Assembly: GCA_040757335.1 (NCBI GenBank)
Contig: JBFLXB010000001.1
Coordinates: forward strand, 1 to 64,000
Direction of reading: 5' to 3'
DNA: 64,000 bases
DNA from: Nitrospirota bacterium
GTDB taxonomy: Bacteria > Nitrospirota > Nitrospiria > 2-01-FULL-66-17
This document shows positions 43,531 through 51,993 of the stretch, piece by piece (the stretch's first letter is position 1; the number at the start of each line of letters is the position of its first letter). The position numbers and the translations under genes are program-made. A model generated the notes under the pieces. That model searched no databases. It saw only the letters and a program-made list of their open reading frames with translations, and was not told the DNA's origin.

Positions 43531-46278
43531 GTGTTGACCGGACTGCAAGCTCAGCACCGCCCAACTCCCGCCGAGCACGACCGCGCGACGTTCCGACCGG
43601 CTCCTCACTGGCACGCGATGGATGTGGAGGAGGTGCTCCACGCGCTCAAGACCTCGCGCAAGGGGCTCTCGAGCGTGGAAGCCGAGCGGCGCCTGACCCG
43701 CCACGGCCTCAACGCGCTGCCGGTCAAGGACCGCACCAGGCTGTGGTCGCTCGTGGTGAGCCAGATCTCGGACGTGATGATCCTGGTCCTCCTGGCCGCG
43801 GCGGTGATCGCGTGGGCCGCCGGCGACGTGGGCGACGCCGTGCTCATTACCACGGTGGTGGTGATCAACCTCGCGCTTGGTTTGGGCCAGCACTATCGCG
43901 CGGAACGCGCGGTGGCCGCGTTGCGTGAGCTCGAGAAGCCGGTCGCAACCGTGCGGCGCGACGGCAGGATTTTCAGCGTGCCGTCCGCCCACTTGGTGCC
44001 GGGCGACATCATGCTGGTGGAGGCCGGCGATCGGGTGCCGGCCGATGGTCGCCTCATCGAAGCCGTTCAACTCCGGATCAACGAGTCGTCGCTCACCGGC
44101 GAGTCCGTGCCCGCGAGCAAACACGTCCGAAAGCTCCATCTCGGCGCGGTTCCGATCGGAGATCGCAGCGACATGGTGTTCATGGGCACCACGGTCGCCG
44201 CGGGCCGGGCCACGGCCATCGTGACCGAGACCGGTATGACCGCGGAATTGGGCAAGATCGCGGGCTTGCTCCAGGCAGTGGAAGAACCCCCCACCCCGCT
44301 GCAGCGGCGGTTGAATCACCTCGGGAAACGCTTGGCCGTGGCCACGGTCGCGTTGACCGCTCTGGTATTCGTGGTCGGACTCTGGCGGGGAGAGCCGTTC
44401 ACCTTGATGTTGCTCACGGCCGTCAGCCTGGCCGTGGCCGTCATCCCCGAGGGACTGCCCGCGCTGGTGGCCATCGTGCTGGCGCTGGGAGGGCTGCGGA
44501 TGGCGCGGCGGCAAGCGCTGATTCGAAAACTGCCGGCCGTGGAAACCCTGGGGTGCGTGACCGCCATCTGCTCCGACAAGACCGGCACGCTGACGCAGAA
44601 CGTCATGTCGGTGGTGATTATCGCGCACGGAGGCCGGTTGGTGGAGGTGACGGGAGACGAGTACCGCCCCGAAGGCACGTTCATCGAGAACGGGAATGTG
44701 GTGGACCCCAAGGATGACGAGGCGTTCGTCCAACTCCTGCGTGGGGCCGCCCTCTGTACCAATGCGGGCTTGCGGTTACGCGACGACAGGTGGACGGTGC
44801 TGGGCGACCCCACCGAAGGCGCACTGCTGGTGGCCGCGGCCAAGGCCGGGCTCTGGAAGGAAACGCTCGAAGGCGAGTATCCGAGGGTCGCTGAATTGCC
44901 GTTCGATTCCGACCGGAAGCTGATGACCACGATTCACCGGGACCGCACGGGCCGGCTCTGGGTGGTGACCAAGGGAGGCATCGACGAGGTCCTGGCGCGA
45001 TCGACCGCCGTGGCGTGGACCGGGTCGGTCGAGCCCCTCACGCGGTATCGGCGCGACCAGATTCTGCGAACCAACCGCGAGCTGTCGTCGGACGGGGTGC
45101 GCGTGATCGCGTGCGGATTGCGGGAACTCGACGCGATGCCCTCCGTGGAGAAGCTGCCGGGCGTCGAGTCCGAGTTGCTCTTTCTGGGCCTGTTCGGGAT
45201 GATGGACCCTCCTCGCCCCGAGGCCCGCGTCGCGGTGACGCGTTGTCGCCAAGCCGGCATCCGGCCGGTCATGGTCACCGGGGACCATCTCGTCACGGCC
45301 GAGGCGATCGCGGTGAACCTGGGGATCAAGAGGCCGGCCGACGGAGTGCTGACGGGCGCGGAGCTGGAGCAACTGGACGCCGACGCCCTGGAGCGCGCCG
45401 TCGCCGCCACCGCGGTGTACGCGCGCGTGTCGCCCGAGCACAAAGTGAAGATCGTGGCGGCGCTCAAGCGGCGCGGCGAGGTGGTGGCCATGACCGGCGA
45501 CGGCGTGAACGACGCGCCCGCCCTCAAGATGGCGGACATCGGGGTCTCCATGGGACGGGGCGGCACACACGTGGCTCGCGAAGCCTCGCACATGGTGTTG
45601 ATGGACGACAACTTCTCGACGATCGTGGCGGCGGTTGAAGAGGGGCGGATAATCTACGATAATATCCGCAAATTCACCCGGTATATGCTCTCCACCAATA
45701 GCGGAGAAATCCTGACCGTCATCCTGGCCATGCTCGTCGGACTTCCCATCCCGCTTCTGCCCGTGCAGATCCTGTGGATCAACCTCGTCTCGGACGGCCT
45801 GCCGGCCCTGGCTTTGGGGTTCGAGCCGCCGGAGCGCGCGGTGATGGCTCGTCCCCCGCGCCGGCCCGATGAGACCATTTTCGCGAACGGCATGGGCGCG
45901 CACATCGTATGGGTGGGGCTGCTCATGGGGATCGGCACGGCCGCGGTGTTCGGGTGGTCGGTCGCGCAGGGCGATCTGGTGCGGGCTTACACCATGGCGT
46001 TTTTCACCTTGACCGCATTTCAGATGTTTCACGTGCTCGCGATTCGGTCGGAGCGCGAGGCGCTGTGGACGATCGGGTTGTGGTCGAACCCGCGCCTGCT
46101 CGGGGCGGTGCTGATGGCGGTCGCAGCCCAATTGGCGCTCACGTACAGCCCATTTTTGCAAACGTTTTTCCACACCACCGCATTGACGGGGCGGGAACTG
46201 GCGCTCTGCACTGCCGTCGCGTCTTCGGTCTACATCGCCGTGGAATTTGAGAAATGGTTACGCCGGAGAGCAGAATGA
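43531..46278 (+). CDS. P2-type cation-transporting ATPase (Ca2+/Mn2+ type, CtpF-like)
   Basis: A 915-residue pump with the full P-type layout: an N-terminal cation-ATPase domain (AMDVEEVLHALKTSRKGLSS), the actuator loop INESSLTGESVPASK, M4 with VIPEGLPALVAIVLALG, the phosphorylation site CSDKTGTLTQN (Asp near residue 350) and the hinge MTGDGVNDAPALKMADIGVS. In M6, NLVSDGLPALALGFEP gives the Asn and Asp found in Ca2+/Mn2+ pumps of the SERCA/PMR1 group. The C-terminus has four more helices. The GTG start is uncertain; TTG 43534 is an alternative. It overlaps the next Usp gene by ATGA, as ctpF sits beside a Usp gene in mycobacteria. Confidence 0.92.
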   Translation: MLTGLQAQHRPTPAEHDRATFRPAPHWHAMDVEEVLHALKTSRKGLSSVEAERRLTRHGLNALPVKDRTRLWSLVVSQISDVMILVLLAAAVIAWAAGDVGDAVLITTVVVINLALGLGQHYRAERAVAALRELEKPVATVRRDGRIFSVPSAHLVPGDIMLVEAGDRVPADGRLIEAVQLRINESSLTGESVPASKHVRKLHLGAVPIGDRSDMVFMGTTVAAGRATAIVTETGMTAELGKIAGLLQAVEEPPTPLQRRLNHLGKRLAVATVALTALVFVVGLWRGEPFTLMLLTAVSLAVAVIPEGLPALVAIVLALGGLRMARRQALIRKLPAVETLGCVTAICSDKTGTLTQNVMSVVIIAHGGRLVEVTGDEYRPEGTFIENGNVVDPKDDEAFVQLLRGAALCTNAGLRLRDDRWTVLGDPTEGALLVAAAKAGLWKETLEGEYPRVAELPFDSDRKLMTTIHRDRTGRLWVVTKGGIDEVLARSTAVAWTGSVEPLTRYRRDQILRTNRELSSDGVRVIACGLRELDAMPSVEKLPGVESELLFLGLFGMMDPPRPEARVAVTRCRQAGIRPVMVTGDHLVTAEAIAVNLGIKRPADGVLTGAELEQLDADALERAVAATAVYARVSPEHKVKIVAALKRRGEVVAMTGDGVNDAPALKMADIGVSMGRGGTHVAREASHMVLMDDNFSTIVAAVEEGRIIYDNIRKFTRYMLSTNSGEILTVILAMLVGLPIPLLPVQILWINLVSDGLPALALGFEPPERAVMARPPRRPDETIFANGMGAHIVWVGLLMGIGTAAVFGWSVAQGDLVRAYTMAFFTLTAFQMFHVLAIRSEREALWTIGLWSNPRLLGAVLMAVAAQLALTYSPFLQTFFHTTALTGRELALCTAVASSVYIAVEFEKWLRRRAE

Positions 46279-46745
46279 AACCAATCAAAAGAATACTGGT
46301 CGCCACCGACTTTTCCGACTGCTCGCGCGAGGCCGTCGACTACGCGTTGAGTTTCGCCGAGCGCGTCGGCGCGGAGGTCGAGATCGTGCACGTGGTCGAA
46401 CGGCCCGTGTACTTCGAGGTCGGCGTGGCCCACAGCCTGCAACTCCGCCACGACGTGGACCAGTGGTTGCGCGAGCTCAAAGCCGAAGCCGCCAAACGCC
46501 TGGAGGCGCTGGTCAAGGAGGTCCGGAACCGCAAACCAGGGGTGCGGTCTTCATTGCGGGAGGGCATGCCGGTGGACGAACTTCTGAAGGCCGCGGGCGA
46601 GACCTCGGCGGATCTGATCGTGATCGGTACGCACGGCCGCACCGGGCTTCCGCACGTGCTTCTGGGCAGCGTGGCCGAGCGGGTGGTTCGCGGCGCTGGG
46701 TGTCCGGTGTTGACGGTGCGTCCGAAGAGTCGAGCCCGTCCATGA
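46275..46745 (+). CDS. universal stress protein, UspA family
   Basis: A 156-residue ATP-binding-type Usp coupled to the P-type ATPase gene (ATGA at 46275). It opens IKRILVATDFSDCSREAVDYALSF and has the motif GTHGRTGLPHVLLGSVAERV. The last few codons (RARP and the stop) lie inside hairpin repeat copy 2, so the element has set the gene's 3' end. Confidence 0.94.
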   Translation: MKPIKRILVATDFSDCSREAVDYALSFAERVGAEVEIVHVVERPVYFEVGVAHSLQLRHDVDQWLRELKAEAAKRLEALVKEVRNRKPGVRSSLREGMPVDELLKAAGETSADLIVIGTHGRTGLPHVLLGSVAERVVRGAGCPVLTVRPKSRARP

Positions 46746-46854
46746 ACGGCCATCTGCGGCGTTGCCGCTGCGCTTCCGGTGCTCACGTACGACCCAGTAC
46801 GCTGCGCTCCGGTGCTCGCGGCGCCTTGCATCTGGCCATTCCTGAACGGGCTCC
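46732..46854. repeat. long hairpin repeat (GGCGTTGCCGCTGCGC family), copy 2
   Basis: An imperfect palindrome of 123 bases. The outer arms GAGCCCGTCCATGAACGGCC and GGCCATTCCTGAACGGGCTC pair, the inner halves are CTGCGGCGTTGCCGCTGCGC and GCTCGCGGCGCCTTGCATCT, and CACGTACGACCCAGTACGCTGC is at the apex. It overlaps the stop codon of the upstream Usp gene. Confidence 0.85.
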
Positions 46855-46884
46855 CTCAATTGCTTATACCCCGGCAATTGAGGG
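46853..46884. promoter_or_regulatory. perfect 11-base inverted repeat before usp
   Basis: CCCTCAATTGC and GCAATTGAGGG (46853-46863, 46874-46884) flank TTATACCCCG. It ends 23 bases before the Usp start at 46908 and adjoins hairpin repeat copy 2. There is no T-tract, so an operator is more likely than a terminator. Confidence 0.45.
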
Positions 46885-46907
46885 AAGCAGGCAATAAGGA
46901 GGCAATG

Positions 46908-47558
46908 ATGAGTGCGTTCCAGGTCCACACGATTTTGGTGCCGACGGATTTCTCGGAGTGTTCGCTCGAAGCCATGCGCTATGCCATGGGGCTGGCGGAG
47001 ATGTTGGGGAGCGGGGTGGTGTTTCTGCACGTGGTGGAGCCTCCGGCCTACGCAGTGGAATTGACCGGAGCCTACCCAGGATTCGAGCCCGACGTCACGA
47101 AGAAGCTCGCCGAGATGATGCACGACTGGGTGGAACAGGTGAAGGTTCAAGGCATCAGGGTGGAGTGGCACATCGAGATGGGGTCGGCGTTCGCCGAGAT
47201 CCGCGACGCGGTTGCTCGGTACCACGCGGACCTGATCGTGATGGGGACGCACGGACGGACCGGGCTCGGCCACCTGCTGTTGGGCAGCGTGGCGGAGCGC
47301 GTGGTGCAACACGCGCCGTGCCCGGTGTTGACGGTCAAGGCCGCGAAGGCGGAAGCGGGCTCGGCGATGGAAAAGGCCACTGTCGCGTCGACCGAAACAC
47401 AACGCGGGGCGCTCTCGCGCTGCCGCATCTGCGGCACTCCGTCCGCGGAATTGATCTGTGAAACCTGCAAAGCCCGCGTGCAAGCTGAAGCCCTCTCCCG
47501 CAAACGGGAAATCGAAAAAGAGGGACGCATTGGAACCGGGGGCCGTTCGGTCTCCTGA
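46908..47558 (+). CDS. universal stress protein with C-terminal zinc ribbon
   Basis: A 216-residue protein. Residues 1-145 are a standard Usp (VHTILVPTDFSECSLEAMRY; GTHGRTGLGHLLLGSVAERV). An extension of about 70 residues follows, holding LSRCRICGTPSAELICETCK, a four-Cys CxxC-x11-CxxC zinc knuckle, and a charged helix. Typical Usps end near residue 150, so this tail is an addition. AAGGAGG precedes two adjacent ATGs (46905, 46908); the second has better spacing. The tail could dock RNA, polymerase or another zinc protein. Confidence 0.88.
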   Translation: MSAFQVHTILVPTDFSECSLEAMRYAMGLAEMLGSGVVFLHVVEPPAYAVELTGAYPGFEPDVTKKLAEMMHDWVEQVKVQGIRVEWHIEMGSAFAEIRDAVARYHADLIVMGTHGRTGLGHLLLGSVAERVVQHAPCPVLTVKAAKAEAGSAMEKATVASTETQRGALSRCRICGTPSAELICETCKARVQAEALSRKREIEKEGRIGTGGRSVS

Positions 47559-47566
47559 CGTTCGCC

Positions 47567-48517
47567 ATGGCAGGCCATCCTCTCAACATCTTCGTGATCC
47601 ACGGGATCGGCGACTATCAAAACGTCGTCGGCGAACTCGATCGCGACCTTGCGGCCGGTGTCCGGCGGTCCGTAGGGGAGCTTCGCGCTCGATACCGGTT
47701 GCCGGACGCGCCGGACGCGCCGCTCTTGAACGTGATCCCGGGGCGCTGGGCGTCGGTCCCTGAAGGCCTGCTCAAGGAGCTCGAACAGCGGTTGTTCCAC
47801 GGGCGGGTGGACCGATTGCGCGCGTTCGCCATGCGGTTGATGGGCGACGTGATCGCGTACCAGGGTCTCGCGGTGTACGAAGAAATCCACCGGGAGCTGG
47901 CGTACGCGCTGCGAAGCCGGCTCAAGCCCGAGAGCCGGCATCTCAGCGTGATCGGGCACAGCTTGGGCTCGGTGATTGCGTCGGATTTTCTATACGACCA
48001 CACGCGGCGCCACAGCAGCAGATTCCGTGATCACTTCGGCGTGGATTTCGTGAACTTCTTTACGCTGGGATCTCCGCTCGTGTTGTACGCGGCGCGTTCT
48101 CCCGCGTGTACGTCCGGGACCTTCGGACCAGGCCGGGTGGTGGACGGTTTCGACGCGCCCGTTCACGTCGAGTCAGGGACCGGGGTCTGGCTCAACATCT
48201 ACAGCGATGATGACGTGGTCGGGTACCCTCTGAAAACCGTCAACGATGCCTACGCCCGCGCCGTGACCGCGGATGTGGTGACCGAGGCCGGGAACGTGTT
48301 CACGCGGTGGAACCCGCTCAGTCACGGCGCGTATTGGACCGAGGCCGCGGTGATCGGGATCATCGCGGATAAGCTCGCGATCGACTACGCCGAGTGCAAC
48401 CTCGGCCTGACGGGGTCGGCCATGCAGGACGCGGTCACCGCGTACCGGAACCGGTTTCTGCCCCCCACGCCCCCCGCGTCAGGGTCGCGGGTGGTCCGGG
48501 CGCAGACGGCTTCGTAA
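47567..48517 (+). CDS. alpha/beta hydrolase-like protein
   Basis: A 316-residue protein with the lipase-type elbow LSVIGHSLGSVIASDFLYDH (Ser in GHSLG, about residue 129). An N-terminal FVIHGIGDYQ marks the oxyanion strand, NIYSDDDVVGYPL supplies a candidate Asp, and NPLSHGAYW supplies a candidate His. No signal peptide is seen, so it is probably a cytoplasmic esterase or lipase-like enzyme of unknown substrate. It starts eight bases after the Usp gene, probably in the same transcript, and is followed by a terminator. Confidence 0.78.
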   Translation: MAGHPLNIFVIHGIGDYQNVVGELDRDLAAGVRRSVGELRARYRLPDAPDAPLLNVIPGRWASVPEGLLKELEQRLFHGRVDRLRAFAMRLMGDVIAYQGLAVYEEIHRELAYALRSRLKPESRHLSVIGHSLGSVIASDFLYDHTRRHSSRFRDHFGVDFVNFFTLGSPLVLYAARSPACTSGTFGPGRVVDGFDAPVHVESGTGVWLNIYSDDDVVGYPLKTVNDAYARAVTADVVTEAGNVFTRWNPLSHGAYWTEAAVIGIIADKLAIDYAECNLGLTGSAMQDAVTAYRNRFLPPTPPASGSRVVRAQTAS

Positions 48518-48542
48518 TCGCGAGGGATCCGGTTGTCCTCAA

Positions 48543-48566
48543 AACACCCCCTTTGGGGTGTTCCTT
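48543..48566 (+). terminator. intrinsic terminator
   Basis: ACACCCC-CTTT-GGGGTGT followed by TCCTTT, 26 bases after the hydrolase stop. The seven-base G/C-rich stem and T-rich tail fit a Rho-independent terminator for the ATPase-Usp-Usp-hydrolase run. Confidence 0.6.
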
Positions 48567-48669
48567 TCCGTACTCGTGTAGTCCAAAATAACGACGCTTG
48601 TAGGGATCAATCAGGCGATGGACAACAGCGAGAGCCACGCGGGGCTGGATCAAGTGGGAGGCAGCGGCC

Positions 48670-49920
48670 ATGATGGAAACGGCGCTCGATCGAATCACGC
48701 CGTACAACGGTCCTTGGGGCGAGGAGCAGGAGGAGATTGATTTGGTGCAATTGGACAATCCGCGGGATGAACAGAGCACGCTGCGGGTGTTGCAGACCCT
48801 AAGTCTGGCCGTGAGTCGGGCGCCCGAGCTGGCCCGTACATTGAATCAGGTGTTGGATCGCTTGCTGAGTCTGACCAAAGCCGACACCGGGGCCATCCAC
48901 CTCGCTGAAAACGCTGAGAATGACCTGCGCCTGGTCGCCAGCCGGGGGCTTTCGGAGCGGTTCTGGCAGGCGGAGTGTCGGATCCCCAAGGGCGCGTGTT
49001 TGTGCGGGCGTTCTGCGTACGGGGATGAGCCGTTGGTGGTGGACGACCTCGCGTCCGACCCTCGTCTGGATCGGCCCGCGTGCTTGGACGAGCGAATCGG
49101 TGCGCTGGTGGCTGTGCCGTTCCGCTCCCGGGGCCGGACGTTCGGTCTGTTGACGCTCTACGCCGGTCAACCGGGGGCGTTCTCGAACATCGATCGCGCG
49201 CTTCTGCGGTCCATCGGATTCCAGCTCGGGGCCGCGATCGACAACGCAATGTGGGGTGCCAGCATGCGCGAGCGGGCCGTGACCGACGAGCGGCACGTCA
49301 TCGCCAGCGAGCTGCACGACGGCGTGGCCCAAGCACTCGCGTACCTCAACCTGCAGGTCAGGCGCGTTCAAGGACTGCTGGACCGCGGCGCCTCCGACGG
49401 AGCCAGCCGTGAATTGGAGGTCGTGCGGGACGTCATCCAGAGCACGTACGAGGACGTACGGCACCTCCTTGCTGATTTCCGCAGTGCGCCGCCAGAGGCT
49501 GGATCCTTCGTTACGGCGCTCAAGAAGCAGTTGGAGACGTTCGAAGTGCGGACCGGGATTCGCGCGGAGCTGACCGGGGAAGGCGAAGCTGCGGCTCTCT
49601 CGTTCGGGCAACAGGCCGAGGTGTTTCGGATCATTCAAGAGGCGCTGGCCAACGTGCGAAAACACGCCCAGGCGAACACCGTGAGCATTGCGTGCGAACG
49701 CGGCGAGGGCTGGTGCCGGGTGCACGTGAAGGACGACGGCATCGGATTCGACCTCGTACGCCTGGGCGATGCCAGCGGAATGCACGTGGGCACCTCGATC
49801 ATCCGGGAGCGGGCGGCCCGTCTGCGTGGACAAGTCATAATCGAATCACAGCCAGGACAAGGAACCACCGTGACCATTTCGATCCCTCTTCCCCTCGACG
49901 AACAAAGGAGAACCCCATGA
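48670..49920 (+). CDS. GAF sensor histidine kinase (NarX/DosS type)
   Basis: A 416-residue soluble kinase. The GAF domain (about 30-185) contains Cys103-x6-Cys110-x-Cys112 (ECRIPKGACLCGRSA), a cluster able to bind a metal, haem or act as a redox switch. The HisKA_3 dimerisation helix has the phospho-acceptor His216 in ASELHDGVAQALAYL. The HATPase domain has NVRKHAQANTVSI and VKDDGIGFDL. No membrane helix is seen. TGGGAGG precedes the ATG. It is coupled by ATGA to the response regulator gene. It resembles DosS/DosT in domain order but has one GAF domain where DosS has two. Confidence 0.92.
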   Translation: MMETALDRITPYNGPWGEEQEEIDLVQLDNPRDEQSTLRVLQTLSLAVSRAPELARTLNQVLDRLLSLTKADTGAIHLAENAENDLRLVASRGLSERFWQAECRIPKGACLCGRSAYGDEPLVVDDLASDPRLDRPACLDERIGALVAVPFRSRGRTFGLLTLYAGQPGAFSNIDRALLRSIGFQLGAAIDNAMWGASMRERAVTDERHVIASELHDGVAQALAYLNLQVRRVQGLLDRGASDGASRELEVVRDVIQSTYEDVRHLLADFRSAPPEAGSFVTALKKQLETFEVRTGIRAELTGEGEAAALSFGQQAEVFRIIQEALANVRKHAQANTVSIACERGEGWCRVHVKDDGIGFDLVRLGDASGMHVGTSIIRERAARLRGQVIIESQPGQGTTVTISIPLPLDEQRRTP

Positions 49921-50615
49921 GCCCGACCCCTTCCACCGACCGGACCATTACCGCTTTGGTGGTCGACGACCACACGCTGCTCCGCAAGGGGCTCGTGGAT
50001 CTTCTGCGGGATCGTGGCATCAACGTCCTGGGGGAGGCCAGTGACGGCAGGGCGGGAATCGAACAAGCGGCGAAACTAAAGCCCGATGTGATCCTGATGG
50101 ACGTGAACATGCCGGGGTGCGGCGGGATCGAAGCGACCCGGGCGATCCGCGAACGGGTGCCGGATGCGCGGGTGTTAATGCTTACGGTGTCGGAAGACGA
50201 CGAGAACCTGTTCGCAGCGGTCAAGGCCGGGGCCAAGGGCTACGTGCTCAAAAACGTGGATCCCGACGAACTCGTGTCGGCCATTGAGCGCGTCATGAAG
50301 GGCGAAGCCGTGATCCCGCATCAAATGGCCTCGAAGTTCCTTCAGGAGTTCGCGTCATTGGCCAATGGCCGCATCTCTCAGATGGCGGGAGCGTCTCAGG
50401 CCTTGACCACCCGGGAAGAAGAAATTCTCTGCCAATTGTCGAACGGAGCGACCAACAAGGAAATCGCCAATACACTTTCGATTTCCGAACACACGGTCAA
50501 GATTCACTTGAAGAATATCTTGAAGAAGCTGCACATGAGCAATCGCACGCAGGCGGCGATTTATGCGCAGCGGCATGGGCTGGTCGCCGCACCGCCCGCG
50601 CCCCAAACCCGGTAA
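49917..50615 (+). CDS. NarL/LuxR-family response regulator
   Basis: A 232-residue regulator. The receiver domain has VVDDHTLLRKGL, the phospho-acceptor Asp62 in VILMDVNMPG, and Lys in GYVLKNVDPDELV. The C-terminal LuxR helix-turn-helix is LTTREEEILCQLSNGATNKE followed by IANTLSISEHTVKIHLKNIL. AAAGGAG precedes ATG 49917, which overlaps the kinase stop. It is the obvious candidate to bind the palindromic motif found before the stress genes. The stop codon TAA touches hairpin repeat copy 3. Confidence 0.95.
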   Translation: MSPTPSTDRTITALVVDDHTLLRKGLVDLLRDRGINVLGEASDGRAGIEQAAKLKPDVILMDVNMPGCGGIEATRAIRERVPDARVLMLTVSEDDENLFAAVKAGAKGYVLKNVDPDELVSAIERVMKGEAVIPHQMASKFLQEFASLANGRISQMAGASQALTTREEEILCQLSNGATNKEIANTLSISEHTVKIHLKNILKKLHMSNRTQAAIYAQRHGLVAAPPAPQTR

Positions 50616-50857
50616 AGCCTGTTCATGAGCGGCCATCTGCGGCGTTGTCGCTGCGCTTGCTTCGCCAAGCGGGAGGAGTGGGGCATCGACAGCGCCACAG
50701 GACGGCGCGAAGCGCTTTCCGGTCCTCACGGTTTCGTAGGGGCGTATTGCAATACGCCCCTACAGGTCCGGGTCTCGCTCCGCCTGCGACCCACCTTCGG
50801 GAATGGAAATGTCGGAAGTCCCCGAAGGGGGCATCTGGCCCGCTCCTGAACAGGCTT
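50615..50857. repeat. long hairpin repeat family, copy 3 (expanded)
   Basis: A 243-base palindromic element. Arms AAGCCTGTTCATGAGCGGCC and GGCCCGCTCCTGAACAGGCTT pair, and CATCTGCGGCGTTGTCGCTG is shared with the other copies. The centre is replaced by about 150 unrelated bases including a separate perfect palindrome (50736-50763). It begins at the stop codon of the response-regulator gene. Confidence 0.8.
50736..50763. repeat. perfect 28-base palindrome
   Basis: GTAGGGGCGTATTG and its exact complement, a perfect palindrome without loop. It sits within the centre of repeat copy 3 and looks like a second, nested element. Confidence 0.8.
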
Positions 50858-50892
50858 CGACCTGACGGTCGGAGATCGAAAGAAGAGACAAG

Positions 50893-51342
50893 ATGGAAAC
50901 CGGAGCCGAGTGCGAAATTCCGAGTGTGAACCTGTCCGATGCCGAGGCCAGGCGCCTGCTGGGCCAGGCGAAGGTCATTGCGGTGGTCGGGCTGTCGGCC
51001 AATCCTGAGAAGCCCTCGCACTTTGTGCCGAGGTACCTCCAGGAACAGGGCTTCACCGTCATCCCGGTCAACCCCACGGCCAAGGGGCAGATCCTAGGGA
51101 AGACCGTGTATCCCTCGTTGCGTGCGGTGCCGGGTCCGGTCGACATCGTGGACGTGTTCCGGCCGGCGGCGGATGTTCCTCCCATCGTGGAAGACGCGAT
51201 TACGATTGGCGCCAAGGCGATCTGGATGCAGGAAGGCATCGTCAACAACGCCGCAGCCGACCGCGCCAGAGCCGCCGGCCTGCAAGTCGTCATGAACAAA
51301 TGCATGATGAAGGTGCATCGCGCCCTTCCGGGCGCGAAATAA
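50893..51342 (+). CDS. CoA-binding protein, YccU family
   Basis: A 149-residue Rossmann-type protein. IAVVGLSANPEKPSHFVPRY (about 29-48) forms the nucleotide/CoA-binding loop. It then has GFTVIPVNPTAKGQILGKTV, PVDIVDVFRPAADVPPIVED, AKAIWMQEGIVN and QVVMNKCMMKVH, the complete family pattern. It resembles the CoA-binding part of ADP-forming acyl-CoA synthetases but lacks the catalytic domains. The 3' end of the gene is itself part of a hairpin (TCGCGCCC-TTCC-GGGCGCGA, 51320-51339) that may be a terminator. Confidence 0.9.
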   Translation: METGAECEIPSVNLSDAEARRLLGQAKVIAVVGLSANPEKPSHFVPRYLQEQGFTVIPVNPTAKGQILGKTVYPSLRAVPGPVDIVDVFRPAADVPPIVEDAITIGAKAIWMQEGIVNNAAADRARAAGLQVVMNKCMMKVHRALPGAK

Positions 51343-51381
51343 AAATTGTCGGGCCGCGAAAGCGGCTCATCTTGGCAGCCA

Positions 51382-51398
51382 TCCTTCCAACACAAGGA
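51382..51398 (+). promoter_or_regulatory. possible RNA thermometer over the hsp20 ribosome site
   Basis: TCCTT-CCAACAC-AAGGA can pair within the leader so that the ribosome-binding AAGGAGG (51394-51400) is partly hidden. A second hairpin GCCGC-GAAA-GCGGC lies 15 bases upstream (51353-51366). Short weak stems over the ribosome site are typical of heat-shock RNA thermometers. This was inferred by eye without energy calculation. Confidence 0.35.
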
Positions 51399-51406
51399 GG
51401 TCCAAC

Positions 51407-51916
51407 ATGGCGGAAGCAAAAACGCTCGAGGTCGGTGAGGTTGAAAAAGCCCCTGCAAAACGCGAAGAATCGTTGTGGCCGAATCTCGCCAGACTGGAAC
51501 GCGACATGGAGCGAATGGTCGAGAGTTTTTGGGGCCGGCCGTTTCCTTTCGCGCGGGATTTCGAACGGTTCCTGGGCTTGCCGGCGATGCGGGAGATGCC
51601 CATCGAGATGTACGACGAGAAGGATGACCTGGTCGTGAAGGTCGAGTTGCCGGGAATCACCAAGCAGGACTTGGAGGTGTCGCTCGCCGACAACCGGTTG
51701 ACCATTTCGGCCGAGAAGAAGCGATCCACGGAAAAGACTGAAAAGGGACGATATTTGTCCGAGGTGGGCTACGGGCGCTGCGTTCGGACGGTCGAGTTGC
51801 CCCCCGGCATTGTCTCCGAGAAGGCGAAAGCCTCGCTCAAGAACGGACTCTTGGAAATCCGCATTCCTCGGACCGAAGAGGCGAAGCGGCGGGAGATCAA
51901 GATCAACGTGGACTAA
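51407..51916 (+). CDS. small heat-shock protein, Hsp20 family
   Basis: A 169-residue alpha-crystallin chaperone with a longer N-terminal arm (NLARLERDMERMVESFWGRP ... ERFLGLPAMREM). The crystallin domain runs IEMYDEKDDLVVKVELPGIT to AKASLKNGLLEIRIPRTEEA, and the C-terminal KRREIKINVD contains an I-x-I/V motif. AAGGAGG lies six bases before the ATG. It is the third Hsp20 in the window and the most canonical. It is followed 77 bases downstream by a YbaK-type deacylase. Confidence 0.95.
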   Translation: MAEAKTLEVGEVEKAPAKREESLWPNLARLERDMERMVESFWGRPFPFARDFERFLGLPAMREMPIEMYDEKDDLVVKVELPGITKQDLEVSLADNRLTISAEKKRSTEKTEKGRYLSEVGYGRCVRTVELPPGIVSEKAKASLKNGLLEIRIPRTEEAKRREIKINVD

Positions 51917-51993
51917 CGCTACTCCTCCTTCACCCTCCCTCTTTGCGGGGGAGGGTAGGGTGGGGGGCCACGCAAGCGAGGGAGGGTGAAGCG

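Noticed and set aside
48541-48566. CCCCCTTTGGGGTGT taken as another copy of the stress-promoter motif
   Set aside because: The symmetrical seven-base stem, T-rich tail and position just behind a stop codon make it an ordinary terminator.
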